DNA of 64,000 nucleotides from Nannochloropsis oceanica (lineage: Eukaryota; Sar; Eustigmatophyceae; Eustigmatales; Monodopsidaceae): positions 1,009,001 through 1,073,000 of the forward strand of contig CP038128.1 of the NCBI GenBank assembly GCA_004519485.1, read 5' to 3'. Of this stretch, positions 21,566-34,550 are shown in pieces; the first letter of the stretch is position 1, and each line of letters opens with the position of its first letter. The translations under genes were made by a program, and so were the position numbers. The notes under the pieces were generated by a model that had not been told where the DNA came from, searched no databases, and saw nothing but the letters and a program-made list of their open reading frames with translations.

Positions 21566-24203
21566 CTAAAGCTTGCTCCCCCCCCCATTGCTTCCCTTCA
21601 CATCCAAGCTATGGCTATTCTTATTGTCATTTCTCTCCGCCATCAACAACCCCTTCTTCTTCATCAATCCCTCCTCCTCGCTGTCCCCCCCCTTCGACAT
21701 GGGACTGGCAATCCCCTCCTCCTTCGCTTCCTCCCCCATCTCCAGCTCCTCAGTGTCCTCCGCAATACTCTCCAACAACCCATCACGTGTGATCGCAAAT
21801 GGCTCCGTCAAAGGCTGAATTGCCTTATGCGAGAAATTCGTCTCCTTTCCATCATCCTGGTGAAGCTTATACGCTTTTTTCAACCCCTCCAACATCGCCG
21901 ATGGCATATCCGTCGCATCCGTGGCCAGCAAATTCTCCAAGGTCAACGTGTTGCCCACGAACCTAAACTGTCTTGTCATTTCATTTCCCCACCATGCCGT
22001 AAAGGCCATCAGAGGGATCATCAGCGCACTAGGGATCGCCATCCGCTTCAACCCCAATACCCCTGTGACCAATGCCTGGCTTATAATCAAGGCCACAATC
22101 GAACACCGGAATACTACCGGGAACTGCTTCCCCCCCGTGTGGAACGGCACGTTGTATATATAGACCAATTGATTAAGATTCACAACGTACCCGATCCCAT
22201 AATAAGCAATGACAAACACAAGGAGGAAGGGAGCGAGGGTTGCATACGCGCACATAGCCAAGAACACGAGCATGGGAAATGCATACAGCTGATGGAAGCC
22301 GACATCCTCTGTCATGGCTTGTAAATGATCATAGATTGATGAGGCTAGGAAATGACGCTTCAACTTCGTCACGACCAGGGCCACGACCCGTAAGAGCAAC
22401 AGTGGCTGAATAGACAAGGCGGCAAGCATAATAAGATTCATAAAGAACGTTGACTGCGCAGGGAGGGTGGTGGCGAAGAGGTTAATGATGTCCGCAGGGG
22501 TCTCTGCGTAGTGTTTGAGTAGGCTCATTTTGGCAGCCACGGAGCCAGCGAAGGTGTAGACAAGGAAGTAGTCGAAGAGGATGAAGAGGAAGACCTTCCA
22601 GATCGCACTGGTTTGGGCGTCAGACTCCGAGATCAGTGCTTCTTTACGGGATAGGATCACCATGAAGGTGGGGACGAGAGAGAAGAAGGTGGAAGCGACG
22701 AGGGGGGGCACAAAACCTTGGAGGAATGCCGTGAACTTGGGGTTATAATCAGCCAGCGGCTGCAGCCAGGTGAGTCCCTTCGTCTGGGCGAGGGCGTTCA
22801 GGTTGGCCAGGGAGGCGACCAGGGAGATGGGCACGATGTAGCAGAATATGATGAAGAAGACGACGCCTGCCACGATGAGAGTGCGGATCCAACGGGCCAT
22901 TGCGGGTTCGCCGAGGTTGCCCCAGAGGACATCGTTCCGGGAGGGCGCGGAAGATACTGTCATGAAGCGGACGTGTTGTTGCAACTATTTTATGCGTGTG
23001 GCGTGGGCGTGGTGGAAATAAGTTTGTGTTGGGCTGACATTCATTAAGAAAAGCGGCATTGGATTGTCTACGTGGAGACCTATTATGACCCCTTCACCCA
23101 CTCCCGCGCAAACAAATTCAAGGGATTCATTCGCTCACATGTCGCGATCGCCGCATGCTCAAAAACCTTCCCTCCCTTCCCCCTCCCGCCCTCCCGCCCT
23201 CCCACGCACGCACCGGAATATTCTGGAAAGCCGTCGCCACCCGAATTGTCTCGAACGTGACAATCGCTGCATGTGCAAAGCCTTCCTCCTTCCCCCGCAA
23301 CTCCACAATCTTGCTATTCACCTTCTCCAGCTCCTCCTTGTAATAATCCAAACTATCAACTCTTTCTCCCCACAAGCCCATAAACCCCAATTTATGCGTC
23401 GGTCTTACAGCAGCACCCTCCCCTCCGGCCTTGGCGAATTTCGCCCTCGCACTCTCCAGACCGAACAAAGCCGTGTCCTTTTCTTCAATCAACTTGTCAT
23501 AGGGTCCGGCATCCTCCACCAAATGGATAGCCACCGATTCACTACCCAATAACTCAACCAAGTATCGCTCCACAGTGTCCCGGTCCACGTCCTTGGGGAT
23601 ATCACGGACGACGATCGAATACGATTGCACCGTAGGGCTTTTCATGAACTGCTGTCGAAGCTCCACGTATGCTTGGTACTCTTTAAACAACAAATACATG
23701 AGCAAGAACGTGAACATGTACGCGCCCACAAAATGCGCCCACAACAATTGCGATCCGTCTGCGACGTTCGAAGCAGAGTATTTCTCGAACTCTGTCTGCA
23801 TGTTCGCGCCGATGCTGTTGATGGGCACCAAGACACACAACCCATACACGAGCATCACGCACGCCGCTTTGAAGCACACCCGGAGATATCTCAAGAACAT
23901 CAACGCGTCCGCCCCGACAAACCGCAAAATGTCTTCGTCGTTGAAGGACCACAGGAGCTTGATCCAGTCCAGAGTGAACTTGGGCAGCTCGGGGGGCATG
24001 CCCACCAGATCCCCACGTTGGTGCGACGAGCCCCCGAGTCGGACACGCTCGCGCTTAGCGTCGTAGACATCCGGGAAATGAGGACGCAGCAACGGGAAGG
24101 CAATGAGACAGACGACAGCCGTGCCGATGGCGGGATAGAAGGCAGCCAGAAACTGGGAGGCGGAGGGAATCTCCAAATCCTCGGGGAGGGGCTCCAGGTC
24201 CAT
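21566..24203 (-). CDS. OSCA/CSC1/TMEM63 mechanosensitive cation channel family
   Basis: Two exons are read: 23214-24203 and 21566-22984. The intron has donor GTGCGT and acceptor AATAG in phase 0, giving about 802 residues, usual for the family. Exon 1 has three N-terminal membrane segments and then the cytosolic RRM-like domain (SIVVRDIPKDVDRDTVERYL). The HAAIVTFETIRVATAFQ segment just before the junction is typical. Exon 2 resumes with SRNDVLWGNL, matching the APxxxDIxWxNL stretch before the RSN1_7TM core, and has about eight more membrane segments. Relatives are osmo- and mechanosensitive non-selective cation channels. The C-terminal 100 residues are acidic and polar, and the very end is GGGSKL, identical to a peroxisomal PTS1 tripeptide. 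Confidence 0.92.
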
Positions 24204-25673
24204 GGGTGGTGGCTGTGCGAGGAGACGTTAAGATTGGAGGATGAAGGGAGAGCTTCAGTTATTGTGTGCTTGCAACTACATGCTACTTAAACTACCCGAG
24301 CAGATCTGCTGGCAGCACATGAAAGGTGAAAAGAGGGGATCAATGATATCCGGAACGTGGGAGGCATGCAAGGTGAACAAGGCGGGAAGTGGCTGCAGGT
24401 GGAGGGCTTTTGTATACGTGTACGCCCTCTTGTATATCGACATAACGACCATGCGGGCGCGCATGATGCCCAGGATACACCTGTGGATATGTTGGTACAG
24501 CGGTGATGCTATCGGAATCGCGCCCGCATGTGGTAAAGCGAGTGGACAGGTATCAGGTAGGGCAGTGGCACATCAGTGAAAGAGTATGCTGGGTGACAGC
24601 CAAGGCACAGCAAGCGAGTGGATAAAGGTAGAAAATCGGAAGCACAGAGAGGGGCAAGAGGCCCACATCGTGTTGGTGTCTTGCTTAGAAGAGCGTCCCA
24701 CAAAGCCCCTCTGCATACACAAGTAGATGATATGGCCTCTCACAAGGATGTTGGATGCGCAATGACGGGGAAATAGGAGCACAGGATCGACAATATGATT
24801 ACGCTGAGGCTGATACGAAGCACCTCAAGATGCCTTCTACCTCACCATGCCCTTGGCGTGTGACGTTTGGGCCTGGACAGACAATAATGCTCTGCCTTGC
24901 CTTCCTCAGGCTGTTCGAGCTGCTGCTCTCGAGAGTCACTTGCGGAACGGCGTCCGACGAGGAGTCCTCGCTGGAGAAATATCTCGGCATCGCCGCAAGC
25001 CCTTGCCCCCAAACACACTGGCCAAATCCTATATTCCCGTGGAAGCCCAAAAAGACAAGATGGGGTCTGCAGGTGAGAAATCAAATCATCTTACCCTCTT
25101 TCTACTCTCCAAATATACATTTTGTCAATTTTAAATACTTCCCTCACGTGCCTCTCTTTCGCCATCCTTCCTTCTCTTTTTGGTTTGTGATGGTGACATC
25201 GGATGGCGCCGCCTTTCATATGCTTTCAGGCCTTTGTTACAATCGCAAAATGTATGACACGGCTTGCCGAAGCCCCATCTACAAGAAGCTCTCACGTTGG
25301 CTCAATGCACAATTTATCCCACTCTCACCGTTGCTGGAATTCTTCCATCAGACCCCTCTCCCCAAGCCCGGAACGCTTTTCCCCCCGTCTAACTCTCAGC
25401 TGGAACGGGAAAGTCATAGCCCCTCGATTATTGATGTGAACAATGGATAGAAATACAGGTGCTGATGGTGGGAGAGGCCGAGAAGAAGGAGGATGCACAG
25501 AGTTGGATGGAATGGTAACAAGAGTATGTGATTCACTTATTCATTTGTTTTCATTTTTGGTCTATGCTTTGATTTAATTTACATGCAAGACTATTCGCCG
25601 TCGTGAGATTTCTCGTTCCTGCCTTCCGTTGGTTTGTAAACATGATTTCCTTTTTCTCTTCCAAGCAAGCACG
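24204..25673. other. Intergenic region, nothing firm
   Basis: This lies between the OSCA start and the 3' end of COX16. Apart from one exon-like segment described separately (24910-25072), I see only short frames without recognisable content. The OSCA promoter should lie in the left part. Confidence 0.35.
24910..25072 (+). CDS. Possible internal exon of an unassigned gene
   Basis: The segment is bounded by a pyrimidine-rich acceptor (CCTTCCTCAG) and a donor (GTGAGA). It reads 54 codons plus one base without a stop, giving a basic, protein-like sequence (AVRAAALESHLRNGVRRG, then RHRRKPLPPNTLAKSYIPVE). I do not recognise the family and could not find its partner exons with confidence. The minus strand of the same stretch is also open, so the direction is not certain. 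Confidence 0.3.
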
Positions 25674-26124
25674 CTACCCATTGTCGTCCTCTGGCCGATG
25701 GATGCGCACGACCTTGTAGTTACTCTCTGGATTCAATCTAGCCATCATTTGCTTATGCTCCTCCTCGATGCTGAATTCTCGCTCACTCTTACTTTGAAGG
25801 CGATTATCCTTGGCTTCCACTCGACCTTGAACAAACTGTTGATGAGAAAGGGGGACATGGAGGGAAGGTGTGACCAGGGGAAAGAACTAGAGGCAACGGT
25901 TTCATGGGTGCGCTGAACTAAACGAAGGATGTCAAGTGGCTTGCAAAATAACGCTGCGGTATTAACTAGCCAAGAGGGGCGGGGAAGGCAAGGGGCAGGA
26001 TTTAGAGGGCTTGAGGGTCTTACAACGACACTCGTACCTTGGCCAAGAAAACAGAGCCGCCCGCCAAAAAGACAACCAAAGGCAAGCCCGCGCTCATCTT
26101 CTTCCACAGTTGGGGCGATAGCAT
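25674..26124 (-). CDS. COX16: COX16-like cytochrome c oxidase assembly factor
   Basis: Two exons, 26038-26124 and 25674-25835, join in phase 0 (donor GTACGA, acceptor CAACAG) to an 82-residue protein. It begins MLSPQLWKKMSAGLPLV, has one membrane segment (LPLVVFLAGGSVFLAKFV), and then a charged region with EAKDNRLQSKSEREFSIEEE and ending YKVVRIHRPEDDNG. This is the COX16 layout: basic N-terminus, a single inner-membrane span with GGS, a short charged Cox16 core with an EEE(Y/H)xxx helix, and an Arg-Pro-rich end. COX16 helps build complex IV in the mitochondrial inner membrane. The frame is open 5' to an acceptor-like site at 26151-26153, so an upstream exon is possible. It is short for the family, but small versions are common. 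Confidence 0.72.
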
Positions 26125-26891
26125 GGGTGGACGTGCTTCACGCAACGCGCCTGTACGTGATGTGTGCGCGAGTGTGATGGTGGTCATTTGAGTGAGGGTG
26201 TTGGGTTGGGAGGTTGCTTGGCTGTCGGTCCACGCTCACGATAGCAAGCCAAGACAGGCCCTCCGTCACCACAAGCAGCAGCAGAATCAGGTTCTTTGAA
26301 CTCGTCATGGTAATTCGCCCATGAGCTTGTGGGTGTGGGCAGGAGCGTGTGCATGGTACGCAAAATGCGCTACAATCATCGCCCTCGTTGAATCATCTTG
26401 CCCAAGGCCGTTCAGCTTTATTCAGCCTGCTTTTTACGCCCCCCATCATTCACTGCGTTCTCTGCGAGGAAGAAAAACAGGCAGAGTCCTCCAGTTCTTT
26501 ACATTCTCCAGGATAGACGCTGACGATAATCACATTCCCGCCTTGCGAGCTGCCGTCCGGTCAGCCCAGCCTCAAGTCGCCGAAGCCAGCACAAACAAGC
26601 TCTCTCCTCACCCCATCGTAGCCCTGGCCGCCCTGACCCAAGTCGCCCAAGCGAGCATGCTGACATCATGAGTAGAATTGGTGGATCAAGGCTGTCAGTG
26701 ACTTCTAGACGAAGTCAAGGGCCTCGCATAGATTGTTGATCTAGTGCTCTCCACCACCCGCCACGAATCACGTCGCATGCCTCACAAAAGACTCACACCA
26801 CGCCGCACACGTGCAGGCACTCCTCTGTCAACATCGTCTTCTTCATTTGGAGGACGCTTAAGTTGTGGTTGCACAGGGTCTGAATCCTTGA
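26125..26891. other. Divergent intergenic region
   Basis: This lies between the COX16-like start (minus) and the HIT gene start (plus), probably with both promoters. A hydrophobic short frame on the minus strand near 26300 (TSSKNLILLLLVV) does not join COX16 in phase. No other supported gene is seen. Confidence 0.35.
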
Positions 26892-28113
<1,222 letters not shown>

Positions 28114-28694
28114 AATTTAATGGCTTGCTTTCGAATGTAAGAAAAATGTGTTGGTTTCTCTGTTGCGGAGTGGCAGTGGAATTGAGGAAAAAACTCACAT
28201 CGATGACCAGAAAAAACATGAAAGACGGCAGTAGGGAGTGCAATCAAGCTATCGAAGAACAAGTATGACAATAACAGAAATAATGCTGTTACTATCAATT
28301 ATTTTTATTTTCCTTTGCCTCGCCCTAGCTTTGCTGGCCGCCACTGGTAGTGTGTGTCGAAAGACTTATAACACGATTCACAGATGGGCAACGGTTGCTT
28401 GAATCGCAGACGTTGGAGCGAGCTGATCGACATCGATGCCGCGTCTTAAACGTCCCCCAAATAGCAAACTTTTGGCATTGTCACCTACTTCTCATCACGT
28501 CTTAGAAGTACTTACTACAAAGCAAACGCTTAGGCCGGTGCGAGGCAAGCGCTTAAGCTGATTCGACCGTCCATAGTCCTCGAAACGTCGAAGGCTTGGC
28601 GCTTGCTTCGACACGATATTTGTTCGGGAATCTCTCACCACCCAAATCCAACACATACGCACACAGTCGGGCCATTTACACCCACGCGGTATGA
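28114..28694. other. Intergenic, no supported gene
   Basis: This holds the 3' side of the HIT gene and the 5' side of the MFS gene. An out-of-frame ATG at 28691 overlaps the MFS start and opens a 17-codon frame, which could act as a short upstream ORF. I see nothing else. Confidence 0.4.
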
Positions 28695-30692
28695 ATGGTG
28701 AAGACGTACAACACCCTCCCGCTGCCCTTTCCTTCCGGCAGTGAGGAGAGGAGGCCTACGACCGCCCCAACATCAGCGAAGTCCCACCTACACCTCTTCC
28801 AAACCTTGCCAGCCGAGACCGACGACAGCGATCTACCCATTCGAAGCCCCTATACTCCTGTCGACTACAAAATTTTGGCCATGGAGATGGCGTACCTGAC
28901 ACCACGGCGGAAGGGGATCTTCTCTGTACGCAGCATGGGCTCTGCTTATGGTGGTAGTGGAGGGCTGGGGCCCTCTTTTTCTAGGATGGACTCTCAGGGC
29001 AGCACGAGGAGCACAATGGGCGCCAGCGGCACTCAGGAACAAGACATGCTTCTTGCTATTGAAAATAATGGTACTGTGTCTCCTCGACCAATGATCGTGC
29101 ATCGCCAGAATTCATCAACACGTACTTTTGCTACATCGTCTTCGATGTCCTCCTCCGCCGACACCGCCGCGTCCCCTGGCAAGCTCAGCTTGATTCTCTT
29201 CGCCGCCTCTATCCTCTTCCTCTTTGCGGATCAAAATCTCCTGGCACCCAACTTAACGGCCGTTGCCCATGACTTTGGCTTTGATGATGCCCAGCGGGAT
29301 ATTAAGTTAGGGGGACAGATCCCATTTGCGTTTTTTGTGGTAGGAGGCGCCGTGTCAGTGGTGGTGGGACCGTTGGCCGACGTGATGAATCGGAAAAATT
29401 TGTATGTTTGGACATGTTTGGTCGGGACTATCCCTTGTATCTTGACGTACTGGGTGCAGACTTTCAATCAATTTTTTGTTCTGCGGACCTTGACGGGGGT
29501 GGCGGTGGGGGGGGCGTTCCCGTTGATTTATTCCTTGGCTGCTGATATTACCACGCCGGACCAGCGCGCATTGGCGTCATCATTGATCACGATTAGTATG
29601 GGCTTGGGAAGTACGTTAGGACAGGGCGTAGCCGGGTTCGTGGGGCCGACATATGGATGGAGATTACCGTTTGTAATCATTGCGATCCCATCGATTCTTG
29701 TCATTTCCCTGGTTGTCTTAACCATGAAGGAGCCGCCACGGTCAACTGGACACCAACAGCAGCATGAACAGCAGATAGAAGGTGATGCACGGATTATTCA
29801 AGTGGAAGAGGTGGGGATGTTGGGTGCCGGGGGAGAAGACGGCTGGGAGGAAGTAGAGGAGGAGGAGGAAAAGGAGAGGGGACCGAGCCTCGCTCGATTG
29901 CGTGCAGGGGCTTGCATGGTGCAGCTTCGCAAATTTTTGGATGTTTTTATCGTCAGGACGAATTTGTTGGCATTTTGTCAGTCCATGCCTGGATGTCTCC
30001 CCTGGGGGGTGATTTCCGCATTTTTGACTGATTATTTGCATGAACAACGGGGAATGACGGTCGAAAGTGCTACAAGTCTTATGTTCGTCTTTGGCCTTGG
30101 TTGTTTCGCCGGTAACCTTGCTGGAGGGATTTTAGGACAATGGGTGTATAATCGGTCGAAGGAGGCGGCTGCTGTCTTGATGGCCGCGACAACGGCGTTG
30201 GGGTTTTTGCCGATGGCGTGGTTGATCAATGCGAATTCGGATACAATCAGCACACCGGGGGGAGGGTTTACCCTTATTGCGGCCGTGGTTGCATTTTCGG
30301 GGGGCATCGCTGCATTTACGGGTCCATTGGTCAGGGCGTTTGTAATGCAGGTGAATAGTAGTAGGAATCGGGGTACTGTGTTTAGTGTCTTTATGGTGGC
30401 GGATGATTTGGGGAAGGGGTTGGGACCGGCGATTGTGAGCTTATTGATACCGGAGTGGGGGAGGCTGACGGCATTTAACATTTCCCTAGGGGGGTGGATC
30501 TTATGTGCCGTCTTTTTGGGACTGTTGGCTTTCACGATTCGACCGGACGAAGAGGCGCTGCTTGAGCAGTTGGCGGAGGAGGCCAGGCAGATACAGATGC
30601 GGCAGAACAAGCAGCAGCAACAGCAGCAGCAGGGGGTATTGTCGTCGCCGGTGGTGACAAGAGTGAATGGCGTGCAGAGCGTACATATCTAG
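28695..30692 (+). CDS. Major facilitator superfamily transporter, Spinster-like
   Basis: A single exon of 665 residues. The N-terminal 155 residues are polar and Ser/Thr-rich. Then come 12 hydrophobic segments in two groups of six, split by an acidic loop with Glu runs (about residues 370-400). Family marks are FADQNLLAPNLTAVAHDFGF in the first helix, the helix 2-3 loop GPLADVMNRKNLYV (the MFS GxLaDrxGRk motif), LRTLTGVAVGGAFPLIYSL, and GPTYGWRLPFVIIAIPSI closing the first half. This pattern is shared with Spinster-like and related transporters; the substrate cannot be read from sequence (lipid, sugar phosphate and organic acid are all possible). The C-terminus carries a Gln run. Confidence 0.87.
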   Translation: MVKTYNTLPLPFPSGSEERRPTTAPTSAKSHLHLFQTLPAETDDSDLPIRSPYTPVDYKILAMEMAYLTPRRKGIFSVRSMGSAYGGSGGLGPSFSRMDSQGSTRSTMGASGTQEQDMLLAIENNGTVSPRPMIVHRQNSSTRTFATSSSMSSSADTAASPGKLSLILFAASILFLFADQNLLAPNLTAVAHDFGFDDAQRDIKLGGQIPFAFFVVGGAVSVVVGPLADVMNRKNLYVWTCLVGTIPCILTYWVQTFNQFFVLRTLTGVAVGGAFPLIYSLAADITTPDQRALASSLITISMGLGSTLGQGVAGFVGPTYGWRLPFVIIAIPSILVISLVVLTMKEPPRSTGHQQQHEQQIEGDARIIQVEEVGMLGAGGEDGWEEVEEEEEKERGPSLARLRAGACMVQLRKFLDVFIVRTNLLAFCQSMPGCLPWGVISAFLTDYLHEQRGMTVESATSLMFVFGLGCFAGNLAGGILGQWVYNRSKEAAAVLMAATTALGFLPMAWLINANSDTISTPGGGFTLIAAVVAFSGGIAAFTGPLVRAFVMQVNSSRNRGTVFSVFMVADDLGKGLGPAIVSLLIPEWGRLTAFNISLGGWILCAVFLGLLAFTIRPDEEALLEQLAEEARQIQMRQNKQQQQQQQGVLSSPVVTRVNGVQSVHI

Positions 30693-32795
30693 AGGGTCAG
30701 GTGGGGAGGGATGAGGAGAGCTACGAAGATATATAGGGGAGAGAAAGGGGGCAGTGACTGCTTGTTGTGTTAGTCGACGACCAATGGTTTGTAAATTGAG
30801 AGTGATTGGAACGAAAAGAGCGATTTCAAATAGGAAAAAGGTGCGTATGTGCGGAATTCTGGTGTTTCTTTCGTGGCCCAAGCGGAAGGCAAGAGAGGGG
30901 AAAAAAGTCGTCTGACATGGATTACAAGCTTGCTGCCCAAATAGAAAATTTTCTTCCCGCTGGAATAGTGAATAGAACCCGAGCACATTGCGGCCGATTG
31001 GTGTGAGAGTAAGAATGCGACGGAGTGGAATGCAGCGATCGATGCAAAGGAAAGTGAGTGGAGACTTTGCAAGGGGGAACACATTTCGGGCACGTCTTGC
31101 AACAGCACGCCCTGCGCAGTCGCCACTTCAATCGGCGTACTCGTTGACCAAGAGACGATCCGTCAGATGGAGATGATGGTTGTAGAGGTTGTGCTGCAGG
31201 ATGGAATTTTACAACGCCTAAACAGTGTCCGGGTGGAGCGCTGTTGGAGAAAGGAGGCATATTTTCGACGAGTCGCTGGAGCTTCACAACTGTACATGAT
31301 GTGGAGCTGGGCAAATATGGATGGTACACGACGTTGGAAATGAGGATTTTCATGCTTTCGAAGGCGGTTTATCGCCCCACGACTTACAAGGCATGCTCAA
31401 GAGCAAGATGCGTTGCCAGGGCAGGGCTTGCATGGGAGAAGAGGTCGAGGGATACGTGCCACGTACTCCTGTACTCGGGAGTACTGGGGGGGAACGAACG
31501 GCAAGAGTGCGTTGTGGTCAAGCAACGAAGGGATCGGAGGGTCTAACACCCTTACTTAAGCCCTCAGATGGCCTGAACAGGCCTAATACCTGTGTCATCC
31601 CCCGCCAAGGAATCCTAAGAGGGGGCAAAAGCGGAAGAAACTGACGACAAGTTAGTACGTAATAGTATGGGTGGGATGAAACGACTGAATGGTAATGCAA
31701 GATAAAAAAGTTTAATGAAATCAATTGAGAACGAATTTACAAACACCAAGCTCCTGTTGTTGTCTTTACGCTACTTTTACACTTTTTTGATGGGACTTTT
31801 CATTGACCTCTCTGGGCAATTTTAACCTGCCCACACTCGGTCTCGACCAACTGTGAAGTTTCAAGTCGTCCTTTTGTGACACTCGACAAACTTATTGGTT
31901 TTAAGAGTCCACTTATAATATTATAATAATCTTCTCAGTCAGAGAGGGAGACATAGAGCTCAAGCACGCATCATGGTTGAGTGCTGCTTCTGGTGCTGGT
32001 ATTGGTGGTGGGGTAAGTAGCTCATGGGCGTGGTCAACGCTGATTCTGACAAAACTTGGTATCCTTGGAGGACGTGATAATAATGTTGGTTGCCATTGAT
32101 GTGCCGCTTAAAGCTACGATGGAAATGAGGAGGATAGAATTTAAGGCATTCAGTAATAGTTAAGGCGGCAGCATGGGCCGGAGAACACGAAATACCCTCG
32201 AAATCGCTGGGTAAGAGCGAGCTAGGAGCAAAGCTAAGAGCGCCTGCACAGCTCCTCGAGAACTAATGAAGGAGTATCGAATGAATCAAAGAATGTGACC
32301 AAAATAACACAAAAAGTACTCATCAAAGACCTCACAAAGACTCGTTCAAGAAAGTTTTCAAGAGCAGCCTCCTTTCAGCCGCTTTTTGTTATCATAGAAG
32401 TGGTACTCGAAAAAATCAGAGAAATGTCCCGCCGATACCACCCCCCTCCCACCCCTCACAGCCGAAATACCCTACCCTTCCTCCTCCCCTTCCTTTCCTT
32501 CTGCGGAAAGATGTTAGCTTGGACCATTTCACAGGGGCGGGAGGAGGGGACTAAGAAGGAGGGAACGAGGACGGCACAGACCCGCTATATGCAAGCCAAT
32601 TCGAAACAAACATATGAGCGATACGACGACTTCCTGCACGGGTACCAAACCTGAAGGCATTCATCGAGACCCTCACGCTGGGCCACGAGGGGCATGCATT
32701 TCTCATGCGTCTGTGAAAGTGTTCACTGCTGCTTACCAGTTCAATCACTCCTCACTTCCCCACATCACTACCACGCAGCTACAGCAGTTAAAGCC
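30693..32795. other. Long intergenic region, no supported gene
   Basis: About 2.1 kb lie between the MFS gene and the p24 gene, both on the plus strand. Open frames of 60-190 codons on both strands in 30770-31650 overlap each other and none has a recognisable domain. Part of 31020-31300 (plus) reads as an uninterrupted polar sequence, so a short unknown gene is not excluded. From 31700 to 32300 the DNA is AT-richer and without frames. Confidence 0.35.
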
Positions 32796-33488
32796 ATGGA
32801 GCGATTGCCACCATTACACTCACCAAGAATACCACAACGACGAGATGCTTCAAATGTATTACATTCCTTGGTCCTCTATCCCGCCACCTTCCTCCTTCTT
32901 CTTCTTCTCCTGCCCCATTCCACCACGGCCTTCACAGTCGAAGTCGCTCCGGGGACAGCAGAGTGCTTTGTCGCCGTGGCGACGGAAGGCGACGACTTCT
33001 TGGGTAATTTTGAGGTGCTGACCGAGGGGAGTTACGCCCCAGTGGAAGTGACGGTGGAGGGCCCAGACGGAAAGCAGTTGTGGCGCGCGGCGGATAAGAG
33101 CGAAGAGACGTTCTCGTTCGAGGCCAAGGCGAATGGGGATTATACTTTGTGCATTGGTAATGGTGCGAAGGGGCGGGTGGACGACGGGACGACCCGACTG
33201 GTGGGTTTTTCGTTTCGGACTGACGTGTTCGTGGACGAGGATATTGCGAGCGAGGAGAGCATTCGACGACTCATTGAACTTGGGAATTCGTTGACCAAGG
33301 GTTTGACGAACGTAATGGATCATCAGAGTTATATGCGGCAACGCGAGGATTTGCATGCATCAACCATGGAGAGCATTGGCTCTAGGGTTTTGATCTGGAC
33401 GGTGGTGGAGGCTGTGGTGTTGGTGGGTATGGCGGTTTGGCAGATCAGCATTATTAGCAAGTTTTTTGAGGTGCGACGAGCAGTGTAA
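32796..33488 (+). CDS. p24/TMED family cargo receptor (emp24/gp25L)
   Basis: A single exon of 230 residues starts at MERLPPLHSPRIPQ. A signal peptide ends near residue 45 (FLLLLLLLPHSTTAF), and the GOLD domain follows (FTVEVAPGTAECFVAVATEG, then the second Cys in GDYTLCIGNG). Next come a coiled-coil stretch (about 145-190, with QSYMRQREDLHASTMESI) and one C-terminal membrane span. The cytosolic tail is KFFEVRRAV: the Phe pair that binds COPII is present, while the di-lysine COPI signal of many p24 proteins is replaced by RR. The family cycles between ER and Golgi and selects cargo such as GPI proteins. The p24 and TM9SF genes in this window are unlinked members of the same pathway. Confidence 0.92.
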   Translation: MERLPPLHSPRIPQRRDASNVLHSLVLYPATFLLLLLLLPHSTTAFTVEVAPGTAECFVAVATEGDDFLGNFEVLTEGSYAPVEVTVEGPDGKQLWRAADKSEETFSFEAKANGDYTLCIGNGAKGRVDDGTTRLVGFSFRTDVFVDEDIASEESIRRLIELGNSLTKGLTNVMDHQSYMRQREDLHASTMESIGSRVLIWTVVEAVVLVGMAVWQISIISKFFEVRRAV

Positions 33489-34436
33489 GAAATGTATAAG
33501 TAAGTGAGCAAGGAGGGAGGAGGAGATTGACCGGACGATGAAAGAGGGAACAGGAAAAGAAAGACTCCTTGCACCGAAATGATTGAAATTGGTTGAACAG
33601 CCACACACTGTTACTTTGGCAGTAGAAGGACAGACGAGAGCGTTGTGCACCAACTTTTCTCATGATTATATAATCAATAGAGCGGACTCTCATGGCCATC
33701 TTCTCGCTTGCCACAGCAGCGAATCACAACAACTTTCCCAGAGATAGGGGAAGGAAAGACACCCTCCATTTTTTTATTTGTCATGATGCGCAATCCTGGT
33801 TCCATTTTTTACTCTCTTTACCATTTCCCGTTTCCTCTGCCCTATCTCTCCATCCCTCCCTTTATCCCTTCCTCCTCCCCTTCCTTGGGAACAAGTCATG
33901 ATGGACAAACTCCGTGCCTCTCTCCTCGAAGTGAACGACGGGATCTGCCAGCTAGGGACGTGCACTGGAGTCAAAAGTCCTCCCCGAGAGTGCACCCTAA
34001 AGAAAGGCAAAGTTCGATGCTTCAAGGTTCTCCAGCGTAAGCGTGGAGCTTCCCCGCGATTTCCACCGATGGGCTTCCGACACGGGGCTTATACTATACG
34101 GCCTTGAGGGGCTTGTCGTAGGTGATCTGGGCAGGAGGGCACGTGAGCCCGTTGTACGACTTCTAGCCCCCGGTCTCCCCCCGCTCCTTCACGCGGACTT
34201 TCCCATCAACTACCGGATGCCTCGACGCCTCGTGGGATGAGGACCACCAAGCACACACCACCAAGCACACGTACTCAACAAACTTACCATTCCTCAGCAT
34301 AATTATTTGCGGAAGCGCTCGTCCACTATGCATGGGCCGCATGATCCGCCCACGAAACATGGCGAATGGATAGGGAAGGAGGGATAGGTAAGTCAACTCG
34401 TGAAGCCTTGCCAAGCCAATGGTGGAGAGAGCGCTT

Positions 34437-34550
34437 GGAGGGAGGGAGGAAGGGAGGAAGGGAGGGAGGGAGGGAGGGAGGGAGGGTGGATGACCATAAT
34501 TCTTGTCAGTTGAGCTTCGTCTTCCTTCTTTCCCTCCCTCCCTCCCTCTC
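34437..34550. repeat. (GGGA)n block with a facing (CCCT)n block
   Basis: A purine run of GGGA/GGAA units at 34437-34486, including seven GGG triplets in a row spaced by A, is followed about 45 nt later by a (CCCT)n pyrimidine run at 34521-34552. The two runs are complementary and could pair as a hairpin. The G-rich strand also fits the G-quadruplex pattern. Confidence 0.8.

Noticed and set aside
31021-31312. Possible bS21-like small ribosomal protein
   Set aside because: A polar, basic open segment looked suggestive at first, but it lacks the family's conserved positions and other frames in the same stretch are equally open.
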